DNA from: Haematospirillum sp. H4485
GTDB taxonomy: Bacteria; Pseudomonadota; Alphaproteobacteria; Rhodospirillales; Rhodospirillaceae
Direction of reading: 5' to 3'
Assembly: GCF_012102745.1 (NCBI RefSeq)
Contig: NZ_JAAVSY010000017.1
Coordinates: 1 to 34,159 of the forward strand
DNA length: 34,159 bases
In this document: positions 7,756-16,180 of the stretch, piece by piece
Position numbering within the stretch: the first letter of the stretch is position 1
Layout of the letters: the number at the start of each line of letters is the position of its first letter
Translations under genes and position numbers: made by a program
The notes under the pieces: model-generated
Database searches by the model: none
What the model was told of the DNA's origin: nothing
The model's input: only the letters and a program-made list of their open reading frames with translations

Positions 7756-8870
7756 TGGACCACAAAATGAAAGAAAAGCTGAAAGTTGCTCTTGTAACCG
7801 GCATCACCGGCCAAGATGGAGCCTACTTGGCCGAATTCTTGCTGAACAAGGGCTATGTTGTCCACGGAATCAAGCGCCGTACCAGCTTGTTCAATACGGA
7901 TCGTATCGACCACCTTTATAGAGATCGTCACGAAAAGGGGGGCCGTTTTTTCCTGCATCATGGCGACATGACAGATAGCTCCAGCCTCATTCGCATCATC
8001 CAGCAGACACAACCGGACGAAATCTATAACCTTGCGGCACAAAGCCACGTAGCGGTTAGCTTCGAAGAACCGGAATACACCGCTAACTCCGATGCACTGG
8101 GTACCCTGCGCATTCTGGAGGCTATCCGTATTCTCGGTCTAGAAAAAAAAGCCCGATTTTATCAGGCTAGTACCAGTGAGCTCTACGGACTGGTACAGGA
8201 AATCCCCCAGAAGGAGACCACCCCTTTCTACCCGCGTAGCCCCTACGCAGTGGCCAAGCTTTACGCCTACTGGATCACCGTCAACTACCGCGAGGCCTAC
8301 GGCATTTATGCCTGCAACGGCATTCTCTTCAACCATGAAAGTCCCATCCGTGGCGAGACCTTCGTTACACGCAAGATCACTCGCGCTCTGGCGCGCATCA
8401 AGCTGGGCCTGCAAGGTTGTTTATTTTTGGGCAACATGGATGCCAAGCGTGACTGGGGCCATGCTAAAGACTATGTTGAAATGCAGTGGCTTATGCTGCA
8501 GCAGAGCCAAGCCGAGGATTTCGTCATTGCCACTGGCGTGCAATACAGTGTGCGCGACTTTGTCAATGTCGCTGCCCAAGAACTTGGCATGGTCGTTCGC
8601 TGGGAAGGTGAAGGTGTGAACGAAAAAGGCTTTTGGATAACCCCCGAGAGCGACAAGCTTATCGTTGCCGTCGATCCGTACTATTTCCGCCCCACCGAAG
8701 TAGAAACCCTGTTAGGTGATCCATCCAAGGCTAAAGCTAGGCTGGGCTGGACGCCCAAGACTGTCTTCGAAGAACTCGTGGCCGAAATGGTGCGTGAAGA
8801 CCTCAAGTCCGCTGAGCGCGATGAACTCATCAAAGGCCACGGCTATAAGTCCATGGACTACAACGAGTAA
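7755..8870 (+). CDS. gmd: GDP-mannose 4,6-dehydratase
   Basis: Converts GDP-D-mannose to GDP-4-keto-6-deoxy-D-mannose, the substrate of Fcl. The protein has 371 residues, as usual for the family. The nucleotide-binding [14 protein letters not shown] lies near residues 16-29. It is followed by the typical [16 protein letters not shown] stretch, the STSELYG active-site strand and catalytic Tyr164-x3-Lys168 (YAVAK), with [16 protein letters not shown] downstream. I chose ATG 7755, overlapping the fcl stop; an in-frame ATG at 7767 is possible, while the longer frame from 7674 would run through fcl and is not credible. With ManC and Fcl it completes GDP-L-fucose synthesis from fructose-6-phosphate, except for phosphomannomutase (ManB), which is not in the window. 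Confidence 0.95.
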   Translation: MDHKMKEKLKVALVTGITGQDGAYLAEFLLNKGYVVHGIKRRTSLFNTDRIDHLYRDRHEKGGRFFLHHGDMTDSSSLIRIIQQTQPDEIYNLAAQSHVAVSFEEPEYTANSDALGTLRILEAIRILGLEKKARFYQASTSELYGLVQEIPQKETTPFYPRSPYAVAKLYAYWITVNYREAYGIYACNGILFNHESPIRGETFVTRKITRALARIKLGLQGCLFLGNMDAKRDWGHAKDYVEMQWLMLQQSQAEDFVIATGVQYSVRDFVNVAAQELGMVVRWEGEGVNEKGFWITPESDKLIVAVDPYYFRPTEVETLLGDPSKAKARLGWTPKTVFEELVAEMVREDLKSAERDELIKGHGYKSMDYNE

Positions 8871-8910
8871 AAAAAGCCCAGAGAATTCACGCGATGAAGT
8901 GAGCCGTTTA

Positions 8911-8939
8911 TTGACAATGCCCAACAGTATTGCTCAATA
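8911..8939 (+). promoter_or_regulatory. Possible weak internal promoter
   Basis: The 168-base gap after gmd contains a perfect -35 hexamer TTGACA (8911-8916). Seventeen bases later comes only a poor -10 (TCAATA, 8934-8939). The next gene starts about 100 bases downstream with a fair ribosome site. It could restart transcription for the second half of the locus, but the -10 is too weak for a firm call. Confidence 0.2.
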
Positions 8940-9038
8940 AGTGAGCAGAACTACAGCGTTCATGTTCGCTCTAAGTTATTGCGGGTAAGCGACGAATGAT
9001 TTTTGAGCGTGTTGCACATTGAATGAATAAGGAATTTC

Positions 9039-10394
9039 ATGACTGATCTAGCTTGCTCTCAAGATAAGCAGGTATGTGTTCTTGGCTTGGGTTACGTTGG
9101 GCTGACACTCGCTGTAGCAATGGCTGACGTTGGCTTTAAAGTCTTGGGCGTTGAAATTAGAGATGAGGTGCTGACCTTTTTGAATAAGGGTGAGGCGCAT
9201 TTCCACGAACCAGGTTTGCAAGAGCGTTTGCGTCGCCTGATTCGATCAGGTCATCTGCAATCCGCCAAGCGTATTCCTGACAGTTGGTCCGGAAGTGTCT
9301 TCATTATCACCGTCGGTACGCCTCTTGATGCTCAAGGACGCTCGCGCCTAGACATGGTTCAGAATGTGGCTCGCGAAGTTGCAGATCATATGAACGGTCA
9401 ATCGCTTGTTATCATGCGCTCCACGGTCAAGCTGGGTACGACCCGTAAGGTCGTACTGCCATTGCTTGCGACGAGTGGGAAGTCGTTCGATTTGGCTTTC
9501 TGTCCCGAGCGAACCCTCGAAGGGAAGGCGCTGACTGAGCTGCGTCAATTGCCCCAAATTGTTGGTGGCTTGACCAGTCAAGCTGCTGTCCGCGCATCAC
9601 AGCTTTTCCAATTTATTACACCTACCGTAGTACGGGTCAGCAGTTTAGAAACGGCTGAAATGATAAAGCTCGTCGACAATGCGCAACGCGATGTTGCTTT
9701 TGCCTACGCTAACGAAGTAGCGCGTGCCTGCGATGCGATTGGCGTCAGTGCTGCTGAAGTCATTCAGGCTGGGAAGTTGGGCTATCCCAGAACTAATTTG
9801 CCTATGCCTGGTCCAGTCGGGGGGCCTTGCCTTGAGAAAGATTCGCACATCTTGGCGGAAGGTTTGAGTGATCTCGGGATTAATCCCGAGATCACTCTGG
9901 CTGCGCGTCGCACCAACGAGAATCAACCCGGAGAGGTTGTTGCGCACTTGAGAAGCTATACAGATGCTCTGATTGGCTTCTCGAAGAAACCCATCATTAC
10001 GTTAATGGGTCTGGCTTTTAAGGGGCAGCCTGCTACGGACGATCTCAGGGGCACTATGGCCAGACCTGTCTTCGCCCGCTTGCGTGAGTCTTACCCAACT
10101 GCGGAATTCCGCGGTTTTGACGCAGTGGTTGGCGCTCGTGATATCGAAGACTTTGGTCTTGTTTCAGCAACGTCGCTGCAAAGAGCCTTCAAGGACGCTA
10201 GTCTGGTTTTGATACTTAACAATCACTCTGTCTTCGGTGAGATGGATATTGAGGAATTGGCAAAAGAGATGCAAGCGCCGGGACTTATCTATGACTTTTG
10301 GAACTTCTTTAAGACTGCGGATCTTCACCTGCCAACCAGCATCTCTTATATGGCCTTGGGTAGCCACGGCCAAGTGAGATCGTACTCAATTTAA
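9039..10394 (+). CDS. Nucleotide-sugar 6-dehydrogenase, second type (UDP-glucose/GDP-mannose dehydrogenase family)
   Basis: A 451-residue NAD-dependent dehydrogenase that should oxidise C6 of a nucleotide sugar to a uronate. It has GLGYVGLTLAVAMADVGF at the start, a HEPGL motif, FCPERTLEGKA, and catalytic Cys264 in GPVGGPCLEKD. The GGPC form differs from the GGHC form of the WbpO-like protein at 4035, so the two dehydrogenases are distinct subgroups and not duplicates. A WecC/WbpA-like role on UDP-ManNAc, or another substrate, cannot be decided by eye. AAGGA at 9029-9033 supports ATG 9039. The gene contains a perfect 32-base palindrome at 9866-9897. It is followed closely by an SDR enzyme that may act on its product. 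Confidence 0.8.
   Translation: MTDLACSQDKQVCVLGLGYVGLTLAVAMADVGFKVLGVEIRDEVLTFLNKGEAHFHEPGLQERLRRLIRSGHLQSAKRIPDSWSGSVFIITVGTPLDAQGRSRLDMVQNVAREVADHMNGQSLVIMRSTVKLGTTRKVVLPLLATSGKSFDLAFCPERTLEGKALTELRQLPQIVGGLTSQAAVRASQLFQFITPTVVRVSSLETAEMIKLVDNAQRDVAFAYANEVARACDAIGVSAAEVIQAGKLGYPRTNLPMPGPVGGPCLEKDSHILAEGLSDLGINPEITLAARRTNENQPGEVVAHLRSYTDALIGFSKKPIITLMGLAFKGQPATDDLRGTMARPVFARLRESYPTAEFRGFDAVVGARDIEDFGLVSATSLQRAFKDASLVLILNNHSVFGEMDIEELAKEMQAPGLIYDFWNFFKTADLHLPTSISYMALGSHGQVRSYSI
9866..9897. repeat. Perfect 32-base palindrome within the dehydrogenase gene
   Basis: The arm GAGTGATCTCGGGATT (9866-9881) is followed with no spacer by its exact reverse complement (9882-9897). Because of this symmetry both strands encode SDLGINPEIT in one frame. 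The palindrome falls between the catalytic Cys loop and the C-terminal domain and does not interrupt the frame. It could extrude as a cruciform or fold as a long mRNA hairpin. Confidence 0.97.
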
Positions 10395-10430
10395 CTTTTG
10401 CGAATAGTTCGAGCTCTGAAAGGACGCATC

Positions 10431-11450
10431 TTGAGGATACTTGTCACAGGTTCTGCAGGTTTTGTTGGTGGCTATTTGGTGCGTGAGTTGTTATCTCAAG
10501 GCCATGATGTTACTGGCATCGATAACTACTCAAAATACGGTCCCGTAACACGAGACTATGACGATCACCCAAGTTACACCTTTGTGCATGGCGATTGTAA
10601 AGATGTGAGTTTGATGAAAGATCTGGCGTTGGGGTGTGATCAGATCATTGCAGGTGCCGCAATGATTGGCGGCATTACTTACTTCCACGAGCATGCCTAT
10701 GATCTACTGGCAGAGAATGAGCGAATCATTGCCTCGACTTTTGATGCCGCTATCGACGGGTTCAAAAAAGGGCGCATCAAAAAGATAACGGTCATTTCGT
10801 CCAGTATGGTCTTTGAGAGTTGTGACATCTACCCAACGCCGGAGGGAGCGGTTCTTACCTGCCCCCCGCCTCTGAGCACGTATGGCTTCCAAAAGTTGGC
10901 GACCGAGTATTTCGCAAAAGGTGCACATGAACAGTATGGCTTGCCGTACACTATTGTTCGCCCCTTTAATTGCATCGGTACTGGTGAGGGTAGGGCACTG
11001 TCTGATAAAGAGATACTCAGTGGGAATGTGAAATTGGCTATGTCTCATGTCCTTCCAGATTTGGCGCAAAAGGCGCTAAAAGGACAAAAGCCATTGCACA
11101 TTCTGGGTGCCGGTAATCAAATTCGTCATTACACTCACGGCAAAGACCTTGCGAGAGGCATTCGGCTGGCGGTGGAGTCCAATAACGCACTAAACGAGGA
11201 CTTCAATATAAGTACATCGAGGTCGACCAGTGTGTTGGAGCTGGCGAATATGGTTTGGAGTGAAATCAACGGCAGTGAGCCATTTGATTTTGTGTCCGAT
11301 CCTGCGTATGAGTACGATGTGCAGAAACGAGTTCCCTGCACCAAGAAAGCAGAAAGAGTGCTGGGTTTTAAGTCCGAGATATCTCTGGAGGAGGGTGTTA
11401 AGGAGGTTGTTGCGTGGATCCGAGAGCAAATTCAACTAGGAAAAATGTAA
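10431..11450 (+). CDS. NAD-dependent epimerase/dehydratase (extended SDR), substrate unknown
   Basis: An extended short-chain dehydrogenase of 339 residues, with nucleotide-binding GSAGFVGG at residues 7-14, the SSSMVFE strand near 120-126, and catalytic Tyr151-x3-Lys155 (YGFQK). I chose TTG 10431 because AGGA sits six bases before it; an upstream in-frame TTG at 10398 would add 11 residues and lacks a site. The IDNYSKYGPV stretch and the long insert around EHAYDLLAENE do not match the Gmd, Fcl or GalE patterns I know. It follows the dehydrogenase at 9039 closely and precedes a glycosyltransferase, so it probably modifies a uronic acid or keto-sugar intermediate. The exact reaction cannot be assigned. 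Confidence 0.75.
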   Translation: MRILVTGSAGFVGGYLVRELLSQGHDVTGIDNYSKYGPVTRDYDDHPSYTFVHGDCKDVSLMKDLALGCDQIIAGAAMIGGITYFHEHAYDLLAENERIIASTFDAAIDGFKKGRIKKITVISSSMVFESCDIYPTPEGAVLTCPPPLSTYGFQKLATEYFAKGAHEQYGLPYTIVRPFNCIGTGEGRALSDKEILSGNVKLAMSHVLPDLAQKALKGQKPLHILGAGNQIRHYTHGKDLARGIRLAVESNNALNEDFNISTSRSTSVLELANMVWSEINGSEPFDFVSDPAYEYDVQKRVPCTKKAERVLGFKSEISLEEGVKEVVAWIREQIQLGKM

Positions 11451-11465
11451 GGCTTCGTCGCAGAA

Positions 11466-12743
11466 ATGAGTAAGCCCCTCTTTAAGTTACTAGTCATCGG
11501 CAGTTTGTATCCACACTCGGCGCACTCCGTACGTGCTGCCAATATCGTGATTTTTGAGCTGCTCAGGGCACTTGCTCGAAAAGCTGATTGTCGAGTTGGT
11601 TATTTACTCGTTCGCCGCGCAGCGGATCCGGACCCGACAGAGACCGAGCTTGCTGGGCTAACTGAATTGGAACGTGTTGGTGTTGAAGTATTAACTCCAA
11701 TCCAAATACCAACTGGGGCCGAGCCTAGATCTACTTGGCTCAAACTATTATCAGTGCGTCGTTCGGATTTCTATCCGGATTCAATTCATGGAGATCTTGT
11801 ATATTCTGTTGTTAGGCAGTATTGCCCTGACATGTGTATTGTGCCTTGGTCGGAGTGGTTAACTGCACTTTGTGCGGACTTCCCCATCAAGAAGTTCGCG
11901 TATTATGGGAATCCAGATCACAAGGCAGGGGCATGGCGTTTGGCGTTTGACCGCCGCCACGGCATATCAGGTTTGTCGAGGTTCCGTTCAAAAATTGGAT
12001 TGAGGTTTCTTGAAAAAGAGCATTTCAAGGTGATGAGTTGCTACGATCTACTTGGTAATGTCGCAGCTAACGATGCGGCGTACTATGCAGACAAAGGTCA
12101 TCCCAATGCCTTTTATATCCAGAATTTATGGATTGATCGTTTTTCTGATAGTTGGCAAGAAAGACGTCAGGCCGAAGTGGATGCATCAAAGCCAATAAAA
12201 ATCATTGCAAATGTTGGCCAATTGGGGGCTACGGCTAATCGGTATGGTTTAGAGATGCTGGGCGGAAGTATTGCGCCTATGCTTCGGGAACGTATGCGTG
12301 GTTTAAGATACGAATTACATGTCTTGGGGCGGGGCGACTTGTCCCCGTCCTTGGCAAGACAGCTGGCGAGCCCAGAAATAGTAATACGAGGCTTTGTTGA
12401 TGACATTGATGAGGAAATGTTCGAGTCAGCGGTTTTTCTTTGCCTTAATAACGCGAGCCCATTTAAAGTGTGCCACACGCGCTATTTGCATGCTTGGTCA
12501 CTCGGGATGTGTGTCGTAGCGCATCGTGACGTGGTCCTGTCGATGCCTGAAATGCAAAATAGAGTAAACTGTCTGCTTGGTACTGACGCTTCTGATATTG
12601 CTGCGTTAGTTCATGATGCCGTCGTGCAGAAAGACTTGCGTGATCGTATAGGGGCTGGTGGATATGCAACATTTCGGCATTACTTCACTGCGGAAGCTGT
12701 TTCGGAGCGGATCTGGGGTTCCATTGATAAGATGATTGAGTAA
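11466..12743 (+). CDS. Glycosyltransferase, GT-B fold (GT4-like)
   Basis: A 425-residue cytoplasmic protein with the two-domain layout of GT-B glycosyltransferases. The N-terminal half starts with a LLVIGSLYPHSAHSVRAANI strand-loop. The C-terminal half has YELHVLGRGD, VIRGFVDDIDEEMFESAVFLCLNN and a late HAWSLGMCVVAHRDV region. These correspond to the alpha/beta/alpha donor-binding motif of GT4 enzymes, although the usual E-x7-E is not clean. It probably adds one sugar of the repeat unit to the lipid-linked intermediate. It starts 15 bases after the SDR gene. The base composition is lower in GC than the fucose genes. Donor and acceptor are unknown. Confidence 0.7.
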   Translation: MSKPLFKLLVIGSLYPHSAHSVRAANIVIFELLRALARKADCRVGYLLVRRAADPDPTETELAGLTELERVGVEVLTPIQIPTGAEPRSTWLKLLSVRRSDFYPDSIHGDLVYSVVRQYCPDMCIVPWSEWLTALCADFPIKKFAYYGNPDHKAGAWRLAFDRRHGISGLSRFRSKIGLRFLEKEHFKVMSCYDLLGNVAANDAAYYADKGHPNAFYIQNLWIDRFSDSWQERRQAEVDASKPIKIIANVGQLGATANRYGLEMLGGSIAPMLRERMRGLRYELHVLGRGDLSPSLARQLASPEIVIRGFVDDIDEEMFESAVFLCLNNASPFKVCHTRYLHAWSLGMCVVAHRDVVLSMPEMQNRVNCLLGTDASDIAALVHDAVVQKDLRDRIGAGGYATFRHYFTAEAVSERIWGSIDKMIE

Positions 12744-13060
12744 TTTACCAGTCTTGACCTTGAGCATCAAATGCTTAGCAGATAGTCCTGCGCTATCTTG
12801 ACATGTGGATTTAGTGTCTGGAGGCTGTTTCTTTCTTCAGGCTATCGTTGATAGGGGCTGCGGGGCATATGTTGTTTTTCATGCCGGGTTTACCTCGCGG
12901 AGAGGCTGGAGCTTTGTTATGCAGGCAGACCGGTGGTTGTTTGCACTTGGGGTCCGTGTGTAGTGGCTAGTGCGGGAACTGAGTCTATGCTTGTCGCGGC
13001 CATAAGGCTTTGTCGGCGTAGTCCCAATTATTTTATTAAACAGCCTAGAAGAAGTTCGAA
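12744..13060. other. 317-base intergenic stretch, no gene seen
   Basis: No frame here has family resemblance. Two small hairpins lie directly after the glycosyltransferase stop: AGCAT-CAA-ATGCT (12763-12775) and AGATAG-7 bases-CTATCT (12780-12798). No T-run follows, so a Rho-independent terminator is not supported. The rest may be decayed coding DNA at a module joint between the sugar-precursor genes and the methyltransferase/flippase block. Confidence 0.6.
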
Positions 13061-13801
13061 TTGAAAGCTCTACTGAGAAGATATTTGCCCCCGGTGTTTC
13101 TGAATATCGTTCGTAAGCTCCGCGATGGCTTGCCGCTCTGGGCGTTGACGCGCAAGGGACGCTGGATCCGACGCGAGTATTGGCAGTTCGGGCAAGATCA
13201 GCGCAGCTTTGTCTTCATGAGCATTGCCCGCTTTCTTCACATCAATCGTCCCGTTCCTGGGTATTACTTTGAGTTCGGTTGCAACGAAGCCAATACCATG
13301 AGAAAAGCATGGGACCATTTTCAGCACCTTTTTGACTTTACCTACGTTGGTTTCGATTCCTTCGAAGGCCTGCCGGAGATTGCGGAGGTCGATCAGCAGC
13401 CGATTTGGGAAAAGGGCAAACTTGCTTTTGCGGAGGAGCGTTTCATCAAGCGTGTGCTCGATCATGGTATGCCAGTAGACAAGCTCATGGCTGTCAAGGG
13501 TTTCTATGACGCCTCGCTGACAGCGGATCTCAAGGCTAGTCTGTTGCCGACCAAGGCGGCCGTTATCTACATAGACTGTGATTTGTATGTGTCTACGGTC
13601 CCGGTCCTTGAGTGGATTGTGGACTTTCTGCAGGTGGGCACTGTCATCGTCTTCGACGATTGGTACTGCTTCCATGGGGATCCGCAGCGTGGTGAACAAT
13701 TGGCTTGGAACGAATTTATGCAGCGTCATCCCGAACTTCGTTTTTCAGAATTTGTGAGGACCAACGAAGCGGCGTCTTTTATTTTCGTTGGTCATCAGTA
13801 A
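13061..13801 (+). CDS. TylF/MycF-family methyltransferase (sugar O-methyltransferase candidate)
   Basis: A 246-residue SAM-dependent methyltransferase related to macrocin O-methyltransferase TylF. Supporting signatures are FEFGCNEANTM, where the family has an EFG-x-x-x-G SAM loop, YVGFDSFEGLPE, an IDCDLYVSTVPVLE acidic metal-site region (Asp172 and Asp174) and VFDDWYCF. TylF and MycF enzymes methylate sugar hydroxyls using a divalent metal. In this locus it probably O-methylates a sugar of the repeat unit or caps the chain. The start is TTG 13061 with a GAAGAAG stretch upstream. A 219-residue antisense frame overlaps it but is a shadow. Target position and sugar are unknown. Confidence 0.75.
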   Translation: MKALLRRYLPPVFLNIVRKLRDGLPLWALTRKGRWIRREYWQFGQDQRSFVFMSIARFLHINRPVPGYYFEFGCNEANTMRKAWDHFQHLFDFTYVGFDSFEGLPEIAEVDQQPIWEKGKLAFAEERFIKRVLDHGMPVDKLMAVKGFYDASLTADLKASLLPTKAAVIYIDCDLYVSTVPVLEWIVDFLQVGTVIVFDDWYCFHGDPQRGEQLAWNEFMQRHPELRFSEFVRTNEAASFIFVGHQ

Positions 13802-13863
13802 GGTGGTTTCCTTAGGATGGGGCCAAGACCTAAGATTGTTATGTGCTTTTGCCTGTATTCGTC

Positions 13864-15327
13864 ATGACTAGTCGTCACCTGATAAGCCGTGTCTCGATCA
13901 ATCTGGGCGCCAGCCTGCTGCAGGGCTTGCTCGGGCTTGCGTTGATGCCTATGGCGACCTTTGTACTCGGACCGCAAGACTACGGTATTTACGGGATGGT
14001 GGTTGTGGTGATGAATCTGGTCGTTGCCGTCTGCGAGACAGGCTCGGCTCATGTGCTTTACGGCCATTTCCATGCCCTCAATGATTCCAATCGGGCCCGG
14101 TTGCAGTCCACGTTACTGGCTTTGGCCTTGATGTTGGGCTTGCTGATTGCGCTTGGGGTCTTGTCGTATTGGTCAGCATTGGCGGGCTGTATCCCATTGC
14201 TTTCAGAGTTGATACCAGTTGAGGTATGGTTGCTGTGTTTCACGCTTCCACTGAAGGCCACGTGGGCTATCATGAGTCCTATCCTGATCCTGACGCAGCG
14301 TAGCGAGTGGTTGGCGGCAAGTTTATTGGTCCAGTCGGTCGTTAATGTGTTGGTGATCTTGGTGTGCTTGTATCTGTTCGAGACAGGGCGCTCTGCCCTT
14401 TTCTGGGGGCAGTGGGCCGGTATGCTCGTCAGCTTGGTTGTACCACTGATACTTCTGCGCCGCTCTTTGTGGGCGCCGCTGGACATGCGTTGGTTGCGGA
14501 AGGTGCGTGGCGTCGCATTTGGCGCTTGGTTTGCCGGGCTTATTGACAATATCAGATTAATCTTGGAGAGCACTCTTACCGTAAAAGCAGTCAGTGCTGA
14601 AGCTTTGGGTAACTTCAATCATGCACGCCTCTATCAGGGTTTGATGACGCAGGGAACCAATGCATTTGCCAATGTCCTATGGCCTATTGCACTCAAGGAG
14701 GCGCAGCTTGCGAATAGTTGTTTCCCGCGTATAAAGCCGGTCTGGGATTTTGTCTATGCGGGCTTGGCCTGCGTTGGGGGTGGGGCTGTGTTCCTGGGAG
14801 ATGAAGTGGTAAGTTTATTAACTCATGGAAAGTTTGTTCAGGCGGGGGCCTGGTTGCCTTGGCTCGTTGTGCATGTTCTATTGCAGAATGCGGGCAAGCC
14901 TGCGACAGCTGTGCTCTATGCTGCCAAAAAAGGTAATCTCTATTCAAGTATCCGGATATTCACCGTGTTGGTAGCGATACTGGCGCTGTTGCTGCTGGTT
15001 CCGTTATACGGTGTTGAGGCTGTGCTGGTTGTTTATATCGCCGAAATGATAATGATGCGTGTGTGTCTGGTGTTGGCCGCTCAGCGCATAGGTGTTGTCC
15101 CTTTTCAAGACCAGTGGGTTGTCGTAGGTTGTTTGCTAACCGTTATTTGCTGGTACATCGAGCGGGCCGTCGACCTGTCGCTTGCTGATCGTTGTGTAGT
15201 GGTCGTGGGGTTGTCATGCATCGTTCTGTCTGCGCTGCTTATGTCGATGCGTATAAGGTTTGGGCAAGATTGGCGGCGCTGTCTGCGTGGCCCCAAAGAT
15301 CATAAATCCGAGGAAACACATGTTTAG
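13864..15327 (+). CDS. wzx: Polysaccharide flippase (Wzx family)
   Basis: An integral membrane protein of 487 residues with about twelve hydrophobic segments spread over its length, of the MATE/MOP superfamily. The N-terminal pattern, SINLGASLLQGLLGL then GPQDYGIYG, is typical of Wzx flippases. It should move the finished lipid-linked repeat unit across the inner membrane for the Wzy polymerase at 26671. I chose ATG 13864; a GTG at 13843 would add seven residues and has no better ribosome site. The stop overlaps the next start by 8 bases. It is the only flippase in the window, and no intact ABC exporter is present, so a Wzx/Wzy route is favoured. Confidence 0.85.
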   Translation: MTSRHLISRVSINLGASLLQGLLGLALMPMATFVLGPQDYGIYGMVVVVMNLVVAVCETGSAHVLYGHFHALNDSNRARLQSTLLALALMLGLLIALGVLSYWSALAGCIPLLSELIPVEVWLLCFTLPLKATWAIMSPILILTQRSEWLAASLLVQSVVNVLVILVCLYLFETGRSALFWGQWAGMLVSLVVPLILLRRSLWAPLDMRWLRKVRGVAFGAWFAGLIDNIRLILESTLTVKAVSAEALGNFNHARLYQGLMTQGTNAFANVLWPIALKEAQLANSCFPRIKPVWDFVYAGLACVGGGAVFLGDEVVSLLTHGKFVQAGAWLPWLVVHVLLQNAGKPATAVLYAAKKGNLYSSIRIFTVLVAILALLLLVPLYGVEAVLVVYIAEMIMMRVCLVLAAQRIGVVPFQDQWVVVGCLLTVICWYIERAVDLSLADRCVVVVGLSCIVLSALLMSMRIRFGQDWRRCLRGPKDHKSEETHV

Positions 15328-16180
15328 ATGCGCCCTTTGCTCTGGCCAAGATGTGCGAGAACTCCTGCTAATTGATCACCCGGACCGTTTTGAACAGAGC
15401 ATAGGCATTGAGCCGAAAGATTATAGGCGAAGCTGGGTCGAATGCCTGCAATGTGGGGGCGCTACCAACGTTCTGCCAGAAGAATCTTCTTTTCGTCTCA
15501 AAAAGTTGCGCTCTGCCTATTACGAAGTTGATTTCATGGGCTCGGATATTGGAGAAAAATATCATCGAGTCATGTCCATGCCTGCCGGCAAGTCGGACAA
15601 TGCAGGGCGTGTGGCCCGCGTGATGGACTTCGTGCGGCGCTGGTCTGGGGCATTTTCACTCCCCCGGATTATGGATATAGGTGCCGGAACTGGTGTGTTC
15701 CTCTCCCGTCTAGTAGACCAGACGGGAGGGGCGTGGCATTACTTGGGTGTTGAGCCTGACCCTCGTGCAGCAGCTCACCTGAGGCAATTGGAGAAATTTG
15801 CGGTGGTTGAGGCCATGTACCTCGGTCAGACTGATCTGCGGGGATTTAACCTCGTGACTCTGAATAAAGTCTTGGAACATATCGAACAGCCTTTGCCGTT
15901 CCTGTTACAGGTTATTCAGAGCTTGGTGCCAGAAGATGGTTTGCTCTATGTTGAGGTCCCCGACAAATTGACGGCGCGGCTTCGTTCGCCGCAGGACAAT
16001 ATCCTCGGCTCCTTGCACTGCCATCTGTATGACCTCACCAGTCTGGGGCAGCTATTGCGGCGTGCCGGGCTGGAGTTGATGTGTGTAAACCGCGTTGCCG
16101 AGCCCAGTGGTAAGTTATCGGTTTATGCTTTTGCGGCACCGGCAGAGAGTGTTGAAAAAAAAGGGTTGCCTCATGAATGA
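15320..16180 (+). CDS. Class I SAM methyltransferase with N-terminal zinc-ribbon cysteines
   Basis: A 286-residue protein. Cys4-x2-Cys7 and Cys42-x2-Cys45 form a likely zinc site before a class I methyltransferase core: MDIGAGTGVFL near residues 118-128, then GVEPDP and the LNKVLEHIEQP post-motif. The two-pair cysteine front end resembles that of sugar C-methyltransferases of the TylCIII/NovU type, but those have an extra C-terminal domain and are about 400 residues long. ATG 15320 overlaps the wzx stop, with GAGG just upstream. Its stop overlaps neuB by 8 bases, so it is translationally coupled to the sialic-acid genes. A hairpin with 9-base arms (15703-15728) lies in the gene. The target sugar is unknown. 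Confidence 0.75.
   Translation: MFRCALCSGQDVRELLLIDHPDRFEQSIGIEPKDYRRSWVECLQCGGATNVLPEESSFRLKKLRSAYYEVDFMGSDIGEKYHRVMSMPAGKSDNAGRVARVMDFVRRWSGAFSLPRIMDIGAGTGVFLSRLVDQTGGAWHYLGVEPDPRAAAHLRQLEKFAVVEAMYLGQTDLRGFNLVTLNKVLEHIEQPLPFLLQVIQSLVPEDGLLYVEVPDKLTARLRSPQDNILGSLHCHLYDLTSLGQLLRRAGLELMCVNRVAEPSGKLSVYAFAAPAESVEKKGLPHE

Noticed and set aside
13070-13729. 219-codon antisense frame opposite the TylF-like gene
   Set aside because: Shadow of a well-supported methyltransferase gene; no motif or ribosome site.
15703-15728. Hairpin with 9-base arms (CTCCCGTCT/AGACGGGAG) in the zinc-motif methyltransferase as an attenuator
   Set aside because: It is inside a conserved coding region, has no T-run and no sign of early termination; probably coincidental.
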